A stretch of DNA of 64,000 nucleotides from Gammaproteobacteria bacterium (GTDB lineage: Bacteria > Pseudomonadota > Gammaproteobacteria > SZUA-140). Positions 1-9,084 of this stretch are shown piece after piece; positions within the stretch are counted from its first letter, which is position 1; every line of letters begins with the position of its first letter. Where the stretch lies: the NCBI GenBank assembly GCA_016218365.1, contig JACREF010000011.1, forward strand, positions 135,094-199,093, given 5' to 3'. The notes under the pieces were generated by a model. It did not search any database. It saw nothing but the letters and a program-made list of their open reading frames with translations, and had not been told where the DNA came from. The translations under genes were made by a program, and so were the position numbers.

Positions 1-1
1 C

Positions 2-886
2 GCCATCGGTGGCATCAACGTGACGCAGACCATCGAAGGGCTGGAGCGTTATCCGGTCAGCCTGCGTTATCCGCGCGAATTGCGCGACAACCTCGAGCAA
101 TTGAACCGGGTGCTGATCCCGACGCCGAGCGGCGCGCAGATCCCGCTGGCGCTGGTGGCGGACGTAAAATTGCGGCGCGGCCCGCCGGACATCAAGAGCG
201 AGAACGCCCGCCCCAATGCATGGGTGTATGTGGACATCAATACCGCGGACATCGGCGGTTATGTGACGCAGGCCAAGGCGGCGGTGGCGCGTGAGGTGCA
301 ACTGCCGTCCGGTTACACGCTCGCCTGGTCGGGGCAATATGAATACATCGAGCGCGCCGCGGCGCGGCTGCGGATCGTCGTGCCGGCGACGCTGCTGATC
401 ATCTTCGTGCTGCTGTACTGGAACTTCAGGAATGTCACCGCGCCGCTGGTGGTGATGCTGTCGATCCCCCTCGGCCTGATCGGCGGCGTGTGGCTGGTGT
501 ATCTGCTGGGCTATAACCTGTCGGTGGCGGTGATGGTGGGCTTCATTGCGCTGGCCGGTGTCGCCGCCGAGATCGGTGTGCTGGTGCTGACCTTCATCGA
601 TCAGGAGGTGGCGCGCCGCCGTGCCTCCGGTGTGCAGTTGACCGCGGCGGAACTGCTGCAGGCCGCCGAGGCCGGCGCCGCCGAGCGCGTGCGGCCGATC
701 GCGATGACGGCCACCGCCATCATCGCCGGGCTGCTGCCGATCATGTGGAGCAGCGGCACCGGCTCCGAGGTCATGCGGCGCATCGCCGCACCGATGGTCG
801 GCGGCATGGCGAGTGTCACCGTGCTGAGCCTGATCGTGCTGCCGGTGATCTATGGCTGGGTGCTGCAGATCAGCGAGAAGAGATAG
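2..886 (+). CDS. cusA: Heavy-metal RND efflux pump, inner-membrane subunit (CusA/CzcA type), 3' part
   Basis: The reading frame is open from base 2, so the gene begins upstream of the window; the 294 residues seen are the C-terminal part of a protein usually about 1040 aa long. It starts in a periplasmic segment (NVTQTIEGLERYP, SLRYPRELRD). Hydrophobic segments typical of the last RND membrane block follow, with the family signature ERVRPIAMTATAIIAGLLP near residue 230. CusA/CzcA pumps use the proton gradient to export Cu(I)/Ag(I) or divalent metals through a CusCBA-type tripartite complex. The Met-rich and YHS-domain genes downstream favour copper/silver, but substrate is inferred. Truncation here is only the window edge. 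Confidence 0.88.
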   Translation, partial: AIGGINVTQTIEGLERYPVSLRYPRELRDNLEQLNRVLIPTPSGAQIPLALVADVKLRRGPPDIKSENARPNAWVYVDINTADIGGYVTQAKAAVAREVQLPSGYTLAWSGQYEYIERAAARLRIVVPATLLIIFVLLYWNFRNVTAPLVVMLSIPLGLIGGVWLVYLLGYNLSVAVMVGFIALAGVAAEIGVLVLTFIDQEVARRRASGVQLTAAELLQAAEAGAAERVRPIAMTATAIIAGLLPIMWSSGTGSEVMRRIAAPMVGGMASVTVLSLIVLPVIYGWVLQISEKR

Positions 887-929
887 TGTAGCGATGATGC
901 TGAAAACCGCAGTTGCCACCCCGCTCATG

Positions 930-1060
930 CCCTTCGACATAGCTCAGGACAGGCATCGATACACCTTGCTACGCAAAGTACTCAGCACGAACGGGGTGGT
1001 CACCAATCTGGTGAGAGGCCGTTCGCCCTGAGTAGCCCGCACAGCGGACGTATCGAAGGG
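930..1060. repeat. Palindromic intergenic repeat (CTGAGTAG...CGAAGGG class), diverged copy
   Basis: An imperfect inverted repeat begins with CCCTTCGACATAGCTCAGG and ends with GTTCGCCCTGAGTAG...CGTATCGAAGGG. The same building blocks recur at 12300-12411 and, in several tandem units, at 58937-59282. It lies between cusA and the next gene and could fold as a transcript-end hairpin. It encodes no protein. Confidence 0.7.
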
Positions 1061-1097
1061 TTGTCATCGTTAAACCATATTGACAGGAGGATTAAAA

Positions 1098-1490
1098 ATG
1101 AAATTTACTGCTTTGGTGCTCGCTGCTGTATCCAATCTGTTCCTTGCGAACATCGTGGCCGCCGGTACGGTACTGGAAGAAAAACAGCTCATCGATGGTT
1201 ACACTGTGAGCTTCCGGATTGCCCCGGCAAAAGCGGGGGCGGAGATGGGTGGCAGCCACGACGTCTTGGTGAAGATTGACAAGAATGGCAAGGCCGTGAC
1301 CGATGCCCAGGTGAACTCCAAGGCCGTCCATCCTGATGGCAACGAAGAGAGCAGGATGATGATGGCGATGGGTGACGGGTATATGGCCGGCTATGACCTG
1401 GGTCATGCCGGCCGGCATCAGATGATGATCCTGTTCAAGACCGCCGATGGCGCCAGACACCGCGGCGGGGTGTGGTATAACGGTCGCTAG
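1098..1490 (+). CDS. Small periplasmic YtkA/FixH-like protein, Met-rich
   Basis: The 130-residue protein starts at ATG 1098 with a good AGGAGG site about 8 bases upstream; an in-frame TTG at 1080 is less likely. Residues 1-23 form a signal peptide (basic start, hydrophobic core, VAAG end). The rest resembles the YtkA-like beta-sandwich fold, with a methionine/histidine patch (RMMMAMGDGYMAGYDLGHAG) that could bind Cu(I). It follows a CusA pump and precedes other Met/His-rich genes, so a metal-handling role in the periplasm is inferred. No catalytic residue is evident and the exact function is unknown. Confidence 0.75.
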   Translation: MKFTALVLAAVSNLFLANIVAAGTVLEEKQLIDGYTVSFRIAPAKAGAEMGGSHDVLVKIDKNGKAVTDAQVNSKAVHPDGNEESRMMMAMGDGYMAGYDLGHAGRHQMMILFKTADGARHRGGVWYNGR

Positions 1491-1520
1491 GCCTCCATGC
1501 TGATCTGACAAGGAGATCAT

Positions 1521-2084
1521 ATGCCCGACATCATCCCGAACTGGCACCCGGTCTTCGTGCATTTCACCGTCGCGCTGTGTTCGCTCGCGGCGGGGCTGTT
1601 TGCCATCACCCCCTTCGTCAAACCGCCGTTGCAGCAACAATGGCAGATCGTGGCGCGCTGGGCGTTGTGGTTTGGCGGCGGATTCACGATCATCACTGGC
1701 CTGACCGGGCTCTATGCCTATAACACTGTGACCCATGATACCCCCTCCCATGTCGCAATGACCGATCACCGCAACTGGGCGCTCGCGACCATCACGCTGT
1801 TTGTGGCGCTCGCCGTTTGGTCGATGGTCCGGGTGCGCCGCAACCAGGCGCTTGGTACGGTATTTATTGCGGTGATGATCATTGCCGGCGGCGTGCTGGC
1901 CGCAACCGCATGGCGCGGGGCGGAGGTGGTATTTCGCTATGGCGTGGGGGTGATGTCCTTGCCCAGGCCGGAAGGCGCGGGCCATGTGCATGAACATGCC
2001 AGTGCAGATCAGCCCCCTGGGAATGAGGTTGATAATGCAGAACAACAGGATCATCATGATGACGATGATGCCCATGATCACTGA
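1521..2084 (+). CDS. DUF2231-type membrane protein with His/Asp-rich tail
   Basis: The 187-residue protein has an AAGGAG site just upstream of its ATG. The N-terminal PNWHPVFVHFTVALCSLAAG is characteristic of DUF2231, a family of four-helix inner-membrane proteins with conserved histidines. Four hydrophobic segments are seen at about residues 10-35, 45-70, 85-105 and 110-130. The C-terminal 25 residues are rich in His, Asp and Glu (DHHDDDDAHDH), suggesting metal binding. Some DUF2231 proteins occur beside copper or haem genes. Its position after a CusA pump and a YtkA-like protein fits metal stress, but no function is established. Confidence 0.75.
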   Translation: MPDIIPNWHPVFVHFTVALCSLAAGLFAITPFVKPPLQQQWQIVARWALWFGGGFTIITGLTGLYAYNTVTHDTPSHVAMTDHRNWALATITLFVALAVWSMVRVRRNQALGTVFIAVMIIAGGVLAATAWRGAEVVFRYGVGVMSLPRPEGAGHVHEHASADQPPGNEVDNAEQQDHHDDDDAHDH

Positions 2085-2199
2085 CCGGCTTCATTATCCA
2101 GGCAGATAAACCCGGCGTGAAAAATGGCGGGCCTCGCTGCACCGCGCCCGGACAGTCTTCAACACGCTGCAACAGCTTGATACCCCAAGGAGGGATGCC

Positions 2200-2610
2200 A
2201 TGAAAAGACTCACTCAACTGACAGCAATCGTGTTGTTGTTGGTTCAGTCCTATGTACAGGCCGATGACAGCCATCATCCGCCGCCGGCATCACCGGCGGC
2301 GATGAGCACGCCCGCAACTTCATCTTCGCCGGGCATGGGCATGATGGACATGGATCGCATGCAGCAGATGCACCAGACGATGGAGCGTATCCACAAGACA
2401 GCGGATGCCCGGGAACGCATGCGGCTGATGCAGCAGCATATACAGCAGATGCACGAGATGATGGGCGACATGCACGGCATGATCGGCGACGACAAGGGCA
2501 GGGAAATGCCGCAGCGTCAGCAGATGATGGAGCGCCGCCTGGACATGATGCAGGGCATGATGGAACAGATGATGGAACACATGATAGCGATGGATCACCT
2601 CCGGCAATAG
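2200..2610 (+). CDS. Periplasmic Met/His-rich protein, probable metal-binding, function unknown
   Basis: The 136-residue protein is preceded by a strong AAGGAGGG site. Residues 1-21 are a signal peptide ending VQA. The mature part is dominated by Met, His and Gln repeats (MDRMQQMHQTMERIHK, MMGDMHGMIGDD, MMEQMMEHM) predicted to form helices or a coiled coil. Such Met-rich strings bind Cu(I)/Ag(I) in periplasmic copper proteins such as CopA/PcoE-like and CusF-adjacent proteins. It sits in a row of same-strand metal-associated genes after the RND pump. Family membership cannot be assigned by eye. Confidence 0.7.
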   Translation: MKRLTQLTAIVLLLVQSYVQADDSHHPPPASPAAMSTPATSSSPGMGMMDMDRMQQMHQTMERIHKTADARERMRLMQQHIQQMHEMMGDMHGMIGDDKGREMPQRQQMMERRLDMMQGMMEQMMEHMIAMDHLRQ

Positions 2611-2715
2611 CAGCCTGTTGCAGCAGGCTGACAGGGGGTGTGAGATGGTGTTCGCGACGTCGTCGCGGTATCCGGCTGTCGCGCCGGGCAGCGCTGACAT
2701 ACACGGGGCCTGTTC

Positions 2716-3213
2716 ATGAGCAAAGGGCGGAAAACGGTTCGCGATCCGGTCTGCGGCATGGCGGTGGCGCCGGGTCAGCATGCGCTGGTCCACCTGCAGA
2801 TGGAGTTTGCCTTCTGTTCCGAACACTGCCGTGCGCATTTTCTCGCCCATCCGCATCTGTACATCGGCTATCCGGGGGTGCCGGCGGCAAGGCAGCAGGG
2901 GAAGAGCGTTCTCAAGCGGCGGCGTTTGCAGCTGTCCCGGCCGTTGTCGGCAGAGGGTGCGTCCATTGTCGAAGCGGTGCTGCGTGAGTTGATGGGTGTT
3001 GTGCAGGTGTCTGTCGCAGGCGAGGTGATCGAGATCAGCTATGACTTGTTGCAGGTGAGTGCCGACGACATCGAGGTCGCCCTCACTGCGGCGGGTGTGC
3101 GGCTGGGTCAAGGGTGGACGGAACGGCTGCAGCGTGCCTGTACGCATCAGGTCGAGGAGTGGGAGATCGAGGGCCTGGAGGTCATCCCGCCGCGCCGTTC
3201 TGACCGACGGTGA
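2716..3213 (+). CDS. YHS-domain protein with ferredoxin-like C-terminal half
   Basis: The 165-residue protein has an N-terminal YHS motif ([10 protein letters not shown] at about residues 8-17, then [16 protein letters not shown] at 35-50) with the Cys residues typical of metal-binding YHS domains found in copper P-type ATPases. Residues 75-130 ([17 protein letters not shown]...[20 protein letters not shown]) look like a beta-alpha-beta heavy-metal-associated fold without the CXXC motif. The tail is unmatched. It is probably a cytoplasmic metal chaperone or sensor working with the upstream efflux genes. No catalytic domain is present. Confidence 0.78.
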   Translation: MSKGRKTVRDPVCGMAVAPGQHALVHLQMEFAFCSEHCRAHFLAHPHLYIGYPGVPAARQQGKSVLKRRRLQLSRPLSAEGASIVEAVLRELMGVVQVSVAGEVIEISYDLLQVSADDIEVALTAAGVRLGQGWTERLQRACTHQVEEWEIEGLEVIPPRRSDRR

Positions 3214-3238
3214 GTTAAATCAATGGAAGGAGTCAACC

Positions 3239-3844
3239 ATGAGCAAAATACTTGTTCTCTATTACAGCATGTATGGGCATGTCGAAGTCATGGCGCAGGC
3301 GGTGGCCGAAGGCGCGCGCGAGGTGGCGGGAGCGGATGTCGTCGTCAAGCGCGTGCCGGAAACCATTCCCGAGGGCCAGGCGCGGGCGATAGGCGTGAAG
3401 ATCGATCAATCCGCCCCGCTTGCCACCACCGAGGAACTTGCCGGCTATGATGCGATCATCTTCGGCACGCCGACCCGGTTCGGCAACATGACCGCGCAGA
3501 TGCGCAATTTCCTCGATCAGACCGGCGGATTGTGGATGAAGGGTGCGCTGATCGGCAAGGTCGGCAGCGTGTTCACGTCCAGTGCCACGCAGCACGGCGG
3601 ACAGGAAAGCACCATCCTCTCGTTCCATACCACGCTGCTGCACCAGGGCATGGTCATCGTCGGTGTGCCGTATTCCTGCGCCGACCAGATGCGCACCGAT
3701 GAGATCACCGGCGGTTCGCCCTATGGCGCCAGCACCATCACCGGTGGCGACGGCAAGCGCATGCCCTCGGCCAATGAACTTGGCATTGCGCGTTTTCAGG
3801 GCAGGCATGTCGCAGAGATCACAAGGCGCATGACGGCACACTGA
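3239..3844 (+). CDS. wrbA: NAD(P)H:quinone oxidoreductase, WrbA family flavoprotein
   Basis: The start at ATG 3239, with GGAAGGAG 9 bases upstream, gives 201 residues, the usual WrbA length. The flavodoxin-like FMN-binding start ([20 protein letters not shown]) and the WrbA-typical [24 protein letters not shown] and [17 protein letters not shown] segments are present. WrbA reduces quinones by two electrons using NAD(P)H and FMN, avoiding semiquinone radicals. It starts 25 bases after the YHS gene and could be co-transcribed with the metal genes, which would fit protection from copper-driven redox stress; that link is inference. Confidence 0.95.
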   Translation: MSKILVLYYSMYGHVEVMAQAVAEGAREVAGADVVVKRVPETIPEGQARAIGVKIDQSAPLATTEELAGYDAIIFGTPTRFGNMTAQMRNFLDQTGGLWMKGALIGKVGSVFTSSATQHGGQESTILSFHTTLLHQGMVIVGVPYSCADQMRTDEITGGSPYGASTITGGDGKRMPSANELGIARFQGRHVAEITRRMTAH

Positions 3845-3931
3845 CGGCAGGTTGCCACGCCCGGGGTGACGCAAGCGCACGGCACTTCAACTCCCTTCCA
3901 TTGAAGTATTTTTGTTGCGGGGGCGGGACAC

Positions 3932-5653
3932 ATGGACAGCAAAGGCTATATCGCCTATTTCACCATGGAGGTCGGCCTGGCGGAGGCCATGCCCACCTAT
4001 GCCGGCGGCTTGGGGATACTGGCCGGGGATACGGTGCGATCCGCAGCGGATCTGGAAATCCCCATGGTCGCGGTGACGCTGCTGCACCGCCGGGGTTATT
4101 TTCGCCAACGACTCGATGCCGCCGGCACGCAGAGCGAAGAACCCGTGTCATGGCCGGTAGCCGAGTTGTTGTTCGAAATGGGGCCGCGCTGCACGGTGGA
4201 GATCGAGGGACGCATCGTCGCGTTGCGGGCGTGGCGGCATCAGGTCAGCGGCGTCAACGGCTATGTGGTGCCGGTTTATTTTCTGGATGCCGCGCTGCCG
4301 GAAAATTCGGAGTGGGACCGTGCACTGACCGATCATCTCTATGGCGGGGATGAACACTACCGGCTGTGCCAGGAGATCATCCTCGGGATAGGCGGGGTGA
4401 GAATGCTGCGCGCCCTCGGCTATCGTGATATCAAGCGCTACCACATGAACGAAGGCCATGCCGCCCTGCTGACGCTGGAGCTTGCTTATGAGCTTGCGCG
4501 CCAGGCATGGGAACTGGCTTATGAACCGATCACGCAGGTCGTGACGCCGGAACTGGTCCATCTGATCAAGCCGCTGTGCGCCTTCACCACCCACACCCCG
4601 GTGCCGGCCGGGCACGACAAATTTCCTGTGGAGCTGGTGCATCGCGTCCTCACCGATTACCACGGCGCCTTTGCCGGGCGCGAAAAGGAGTTTTGTCCTG
4701 ACGGGGTGCTGAATCTGACCGCACTCGCCCTGGATAACAGTCACTACATCAACGGCGTCGCCAAGCGGCACGGCAAGGTCACGCAACAGATGTTTCAGGA
4801 CTACAAGATCGATTCCATCACCAATGGCGTACATGCCGCCACCTGGGCAGCGCCGCCGATGGCCGGGCTCTTTGACCGGCGCATCCCGGGCTGGCGCGAA
4901 GACAATACCAGCCTGCGCTATGCGCTGAAGATTCCCGTCCGCGAGATCTGGGAGGCGCATCGCCAGGCCAAGCGCGAGTTGATTGCGCGGGCCAACAGCG
5001 TTGACGCCGCCGGCATGGACCCCGACGTCTTCACCATCGGTTTTGCCCGGCGCGTGACCGCCTATAAACGCGCCGATCTGTTGTTTGTCGACAGCGCCAG
5101 GCTCGTGGACATCACCGCACGATCAGGCCCGTTCCAGATCATCTACGCCGGCAAGGCCCATCCCCGCGACCCAGCCGGCAAGGACATCATCAAACACCTC
5201 TATCAAATAAAAGAGGCGCTGAAAGGCAGGATCAGGATCGTCTATCTCGAAGACTATGACATCGATCTGGCCCGGGCACTGGTCGCCGGTGTGGATCTGT
5301 GGCTGAATACGCCGCAGCCGCCGCTCGAGGCCTCCGGGACCAGCGGCATGAAGGCCGCCCTCAATGGCGTGCCCTCGCTCAGCGGGCTGGACGGCTGGTG
5401 GGTGGAAGGGTGTATCGAGGGCGTGACCGGGTGGTCCATCGGTCAGGACGATGGCGGACTGGAAAACCATGATCGCCGCGCCGCGGATGCCCAGTCTCTT
5501 TACAACACGCTCGAGACGCTCATTCTGCCGCTGTTCAACCACGAAGAAGGACGTTACGCAGAGGTGATGCGCAACGCAATCGCACTCAATGGCTCGTTCT
5601 TCAACACCGAACGCATGCTGAACCAGTACATCGCCAAGGCGTATTTCAAATGA
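3932..5653 (+). CDS. Alpha-glucan (glycogen) phosphorylase family protein, short form
   Basis: The 573-residue protein belongs to the GT35 alpha-glucan phosphorylases. The N-terminal AYFTMEVGLAEAMPTYAGGLG is typical of the short bacterial/archaeal type. HMNEGHAALL, TTHTPVPAGHDKF, NGVHAATW, FARRVTAYKRADL and the C-terminal ASGTSGMKAALNG are conserved; the Lys in the last motif is the pyridoxal-phosphate site in this family. The enzyme releases glucose-1-phosphate from alpha-1,4-glucans. It is shorter than E. coli GlgP (815 aa) but normal for the subfamily that lacks the long N-terminal region. No other glycogen genes are near it in the window. Confidence 0.92.
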   Translation: MDSKGYIAYFTMEVGLAEAMPTYAGGLGILAGDTVRSAADLEIPMVAVTLLHRRGYFRQRLDAAGTQSEEPVSWPVAELLFEMGPRCTVEIEGRIVALRAWRHQVSGVNGYVVPVYFLDAALPENSEWDRALTDHLYGGDEHYRLCQEIILGIGGVRMLRALGYRDIKRYHMNEGHAALLTLELAYELARQAWELAYEPITQVVTPELVHLIKPLCAFTTHTPVPAGHDKFPVELVHRVLTDYHGAFAGREKEFCPDGVLNLTALALDNSHYINGVAKRHGKVTQQMFQDYKIDSITNGVHAATWAAPPMAGLFDRRIPGWREDNTSLRYALKIPVREIWEAHRQAKRELIARANSVDAAGMDPDVFTIGFARRVTAYKRADLLFVDSARLVDITARSGPFQIIYAGKAHPRDPAGKDIIKHLYQIKEALKGRIRIVYLEDYDIDLARALVAGVDLWLNTPQPPLEASGTSGMKAALNGVPSLSGLDGWWVEGCIEGVTGWSIGQDDGGLENHDRRAADAQSLYNTLETLILPLFNHEEGRYAEVMRNAIALNGSFFNTERMLNQYIAKAYFK

Positions 5654-5713
5654 ATGTCCCGCAGCCGGGCGGGCAATGATAGTGTCGGGCAAGGCATGGC
5701 GATGGAGACGACG

Positions 5714-6706
5714 ATGGAGGAAGTAAAAAAGCCGGCGCGCATTGGTGTGGTGCTCAGCTCCGGCGGTGGTCGAGGGGTCTACGCGCACACCGGTTTCCTG
5801 CTGGCCTTGCGCCAGCTGGGCATCGAGGTCAGTGCCATCGCCGGTTGCAGTGCCGGCGCGCTGGTCGGCGGCATCGCCGCCAGCGGTGCTGATCTGCAGC
5901 AGTGGTCGCAGGTGATCGCCAGCGTTCGGACCCGGGAATACTGGACACCGGACCCCTGGCTGCAGTTTGTCTGGCGGCTGGCCGTCAACAAGGGCCGCGG
6001 CTACACCGGGCTGTCTGACACGGCGGCGGCGATTGCCTTTTGTCGCCGCAACCTGGCGGTACAGACCTTCGAGGAGTGCCGGGTGCCATTCTACAGCCTG
6101 GCGATGGATCTGGGCCGTGGCGCCAAGGTGCTGTTTGCGGCCGGGGAGCTGGCGCCGCGCATGATGGCCAGCGCCGCGATGCCGCTGCTGTACCGGCCAG
6201 TGGAGATCGCCGGGAGCTTGTATACCGATGGCGCCGTCATCGAACTGGCGCCGACCGAGGCGATCTGTTGCAAACACAACCTGGACGCGCTGATCGTCCA
6301 TCACACCTCGGTGCATCGCGAAGGTGGCGAAGGCATGGCATGGGCGGTGCGGCAACCGTGGTCGTTGATAGAAATCCTGAATCTGCTGCTGTACCGTCAC
6401 CGTCCGTGGTATCTGTCCGATCAGCCGCTGGCCTTTCAGCGTTGTCCGCACGGTTGCGGTACGCCGCTTATCGTGCTGGAGTGTGACCTGCCGGAGCTGG
6501 TCTGGCCGCTGAATAGCGGCGGTCCCCGGGTGCAGGCCGCCGCGCTGTCGCAGTCCTTGGCGAGCTTGCAACCCTATGCCGGGATATTGATGAGCGATCC
6601 GCACCGCCTGCCGCTGCCGCGCGTCAGCGCGGGGCAGGCCGCGACACCGGCAGCGCGCTGCAACACCGCTCCGGAACCGGAAGACGGGGAACATTATCCT
6701 GAATAA
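5714..6706 (+). CDS. Patatin-like phospholipase/acyl hydrolase
   Basis: The protein shows the patatin fold signatures: an oxyanion-hole glycine run (SSGGGRGVYAHTG), the nucleophile elbow GCSAG (Ser is the nucleophile) and a DGA triplet (YTDGAVIE) supplying the catalytic Asp. The predicted length is 330 residues from ATG 5714, chosen because GGAG lies about 6 bases upstream; in-frame ATGs at 5654, 5696 and 5702 are alternatives. The first of these abuts the stop of the phosphorylase gene. Bacterial patatins of the RssA/YchK type hydrolyse lipid acyl esters at the membrane. Substrate is unknown. Confidence 0.88.
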   Translation: MEEVKKPARIGVVLSSGGGRGVYAHTGFLLALRQLGIEVSAIAGCSAGALVGGIAASGADLQQWSQVIASVRTREYWTPDPWLQFVWRLAVNKGRGYTGLSDTAAAIAFCRRNLAVQTFEECRVPFYSLAMDLGRGAKVLFAAGELAPRMMASAAMPLLYRPVEIAGSLYTDGAVIELAPTEAICCKHNLDALIVHHTSVHREGGEGMAWAVRQPWSLIEILNLLLYRHRPWYLSDQPLAFQRCPHGCGTPLIVLECDLPELVWPLNSGGPRVQAAALSQSLASLQPYAGILMSDPHRLPLPRVSAGQAATPAARCNTAPEPEDGEHYPE

Positions 6707-6754
6707 TAGGAACAAGGTCAGTTAGGCGCAATAAGATTGCGTCCTACAGGGCTG

Positions 6755-7210
6755 TCAGGTCATCGCTGGCGGCCAGTTGTGGGCCTCGTCCTGGCAATGC
6801 TGGCACCATGCATACAGCGCGTCGTACATCACCAGGCCATGTCGTAGCATCTCGTGGTCATCAGTGAAGTGTTGCGACAGGCCGAGTGACAGCGCATACA
6901 GCCCGGCCGATTGCGGTGTCAGATCGAGGCGCGAGGTATCGGCGCCGCGCACGATGGCTGCGAGCTGCTGTAAGGCCGGATTGTTCAAGTGGTATTTTTT
7001 CAGAAATGCATCGAAGCTGCACAGTTCGCCGACGTGCGACAGCTCGACGCCGGGGATGTCATACGGGATCGCCTCGGTTTGCCGGGCAAGGCGTAACACC
7101 TCCCCGGCCGGGACATAGAGAAATTCCGGTGTCTCATCGATGAAGCGGGCGATCAGCCACGGACAGGCGATGCGGTCGATCTTCGGACGTTCACGGGTAA
7201 TCCATTTCAT
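6755..7210 (-). CDS. chrB: ChrB-domain chromate resistance protein
   Basis: The 151-residue protein matches the C-terminal ChrB/chromate-resistance domain: KWITRERPKIDRIACPWLIARFID at the start, then PGVELSHVGELCSFDAFLKKY, and a histidine-rich end (HFTDDHEMLRHGL). In larger ChrB proteins this domain follows an N-terminal regulatory region, which is absent here. It lies 7 bases downstream of chrA on the same strand, so the two form an operon. Proposed roles in the literature are chromate sensing or support of chromate export; the biochemical activity of the stand-alone domain is not settled. Confidence 0.88.
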   Translation of the reverse strand: MKWITRERPKIDRIACPWLIARFIDETPEFLYVPAGEVLRLARQTEAIPYDIPGVELSHVGELCSFDAFLKKYHLNNPALQQLAAIVRGADTSRLDLTPQSAGLYALSLGLSQHFTDDHEMLRHGLVMYDALYAWCQHCQDEAHNWPPAMT

Positions 7211-7217
7211 GACAAGC

Positions 7218-8588
7218 TCACAATATCAGTGTCTTCAGCAGCAGGCCGATGACCGCGCAGCCGGCGATGACCTGCATGACGTTCAGTTTGAAACGCAGCA
7301 GTGCGACGGCCGCGGCCAGTGCGATCACGGCCGACGGCCAGTCGAAGGCCGCGCCAAAACCCTGCGGCCACACGACATGATAGCCGAAGAACAGCGCCAG
7401 GTTCAGCACCACACCGACCACGGCGGCGGTGATCGCCGTCAGCGGTGCGGTGAATTTCAGATCGTTGTGCGTGCTCTCGACCAGCGGACCGCCGGCGAGG
7501 ATGAAGATGAACGACGGCAGGAACGTGAACCATGTCACCAGTGATGCCGCGACAGCGCCGGCCAAGAGCAGCTGGTCGGGCCCGAACAGCGCCTTGATAT
7601 AGCCGCCGACGAAACCGACGAAGGCCACGACCATGATCAGCGGTCCCGGCGTGGTCTCGCCGAGCGCCAGGCCGTCGATCATCTGCGTTGGTGTCAGCCA
7701 GCCGTAGTGGCCGACCGCGCCCTGATAGACATATGGCAGCACCGCATAGGCGCCACCGAAGGTCAGCAATGCGGCCTTGGTGAAGAACCAGGCCATCTGC
7801 GTCAGCGTGTGATTCCAGCCGTAGATCATCGTCAGCAGCAGCATCGGGATCAGCCACAACAACCCGCCGATGACGGCGACGCGCAGCAGTGCCGGCCAGC
7901 GGAAACGCGCATGCTCCGGTGGCGGCGTGTCATCGTCGATCAGTGCCGCGCCATAGGATGTGCCGGCCTTGCCATGGCCGCCACCGGCCTTGAAGCTGTC
8001 CGGTGACCAGCGGCCGCCCAGATAACCGATCAATGCGGCGCAAGCGATGATGGCCGGGAACGGTACGTTCAGCGCAAAGATCGCAACGAACGAGGCGGCG
8101 GCGATCGCCCACAGGAGATTATTCTTCAGCGCGCGGCTGCCGATGCGGTGCGCGGCCTGCACGACGATCGCCGTCACCGCCGGCTTGATGCCGTAGAACA
8201 ACCCGGCGACCAGCGGCACATCACCCAAGGCGATGTACAGCCACGACAGCAGGATCAGGATCAGCAGCGACGGCAGCACGAACAGCGCACCGGCGACGAT
8301 GCCGCCCCAGCTGCGATGCATCAGCCAGCCGATATAGGTCGCGAGCTGCTGCGCCTCCGGTCCCGGCAGCACCATGCAATAGTTCAGCGCATGCAGGAAG
8401 CGCCGCTCGCTGATCCAGCGCCGCCGTTCGACCAGCTCCTGATGCATGATCGCGATCTGACCGGCCGGGCCGCCAAAGCTGATGAAGCCGAGCTTGAGCC
8501 AGAACAGCAAGGCCTGCCAGAAACTGATGGCCGGCGGCGGTTCAGCGTGCTGGCGGGTCGCGGTGGCATCGGTTGGTGTGGGGCTCAT
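7218..8588 (-). CDS. chrA: Chromate transporter ChrA (two-domain, long form)
   Basis: The 456-residue inner-membrane protein has two homologous CHR halves. The N-terminal half carries FGGPAGQIAIMHQELVERRRW and ALNYCMVLPGPEAQQLATYIGW; the C-terminal half carries TFGGAYAVLPYVYQGAV and GLALGETTPGPLIMVVAFVGF. These are hallmark ChrA motifs. ChrA exports chromate (or takes part in sulfate/chromate antiport) and confers chromate resistance. It is the first gene of a two-gene operon with chrB, transcribed opposite to its neighbours. A His/Pro-containing loop near residues 200-225 joins the halves. Confidence 0.95.
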   Translation of the reverse strand: MSPTPTDATATRQHAEPPPAISFWQALLFWLKLGFISFGGPAGQIAIMHQELVERRRWISERRFLHALNYCMVLPGPEAQQLATYIGWLMHRSWGGIVAGALFVLPSLLILILLSWLYIALGDVPLVAGLFYGIKPAVTAIVVQAAHRIGSRALKNNLLWAIAAASFVAIFALNVPFPAIIACAALIGYLGGRWSPDSFKAGGGHGKAGTSYGAALIDDDTPPPEHARFRWPALLRVAVIGGLLWLIPMLLLTMIYGWNHTLTQMAWFFTKAALLTFGGAYAVLPYVYQGAVGHYGWLTPTQMIDGLALGETTPGPLIMVVAFVGFVGGYIKALFGPDQLLLAGAVAASLVTWFTFLPSFIFILAGGPLVESTHNDLKFTAPLTAITAAVVGVVLNLALFFGYHVVWPQGFGAAFDWPSAVIALAAAVALLRFKLNVMQVIAGCAVIGLLLKTLIL

Positions 8589-8795
8589 GGGCTGGGGGGG
8601 TTCCGTGTCGAAGGCTGCAGGCCGGCCGCCTGTAATAGCAGAATAGCAGCCATGTCATCGGACAGAGAGTACTACAGCACTGTGCTGGCCACAATGTAAG
8701 CAGATGTCAGCGGCAATGCGCTGTTGCAGCGGGTCGAGTGGCAGGGAGCGTGACGTGCGAGGAAGAATGGGGGTATATTGACTGTTCTCAGGCCC

Positions 8796-9053
8796 GAATG
8801 GCACTTACATAAGCGGTTTCATAAGCAATGTAGCGTGGGTTAACAGTCTGGCAAAGATGCTGTATGTGGAGTGCGGCGACACGTCACCACACTCCACAAC
8901 ACAGGCAGGCCCGCAGCGTGCACGCTTATTGCCTCTGCATTTTGGCTTAAGGTAGCCGGCGGGTAGCCTGGGTTGAGCGACAGCGAAACCCGGGTTTCAC
9001 TCCGTTCAACCCAGGCTACCTCCTATCAAAAACGCTTAAGTTAAGTGCCATTC
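8796..9053. mobile_element. Miniature inverted-repeat element family 1, copy a (long version)
   Basis: Terminal inverted repeats GAATGGCACTTACATAAG (left) and CTTAAGTTAAGTGCCATTC (right) bound 258 bp with no coding capacity. The right half is the shared core palindrome (GTAGCCTGGGTTGA ... GAAACCCGGGTTTC ... TCAACCCAGGCTAC); the left half adds about 135 bp with another hairpin (TGGAGTGCGGCGAC ... CACACTCCA). The flanks are TTCTCAGGCCC (8785-8795) and TTCTCCGACCC (9054-9064), matching at 9 of 11 positions, as expected of an aged 11-bp target duplication. It fills most of the 496-bp gap between chrA and the cupredoxin gene. The rest of that gap holds the chrA upstream region, with no clear promoter hexamers. 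Confidence 0.85.
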
Positions 9054-9084
9054 TTCTCCGACCCCGTTCTTCAGGAGGACCCGC

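Noticed and set aside
2-886. cusA fragment as a pseudogene
   Set aside because: The frame is open at the window edge, so the missing N-terminus is simply outside the window.
1092-2081. Long minus-strand open frame of 329 codons
   Set aside because: It is antisense to two well-supported genes with signal peptide and ribosome sites, has biased composition and no recognisable domain.
5123-6715. Minus-strand open frame of 530 codons
   Set aside because: It covers the opposite strand of the phosphorylase and patatin genes, both with clear motifs; its His/Arg/Gln-rich product is a high-GC shadow.
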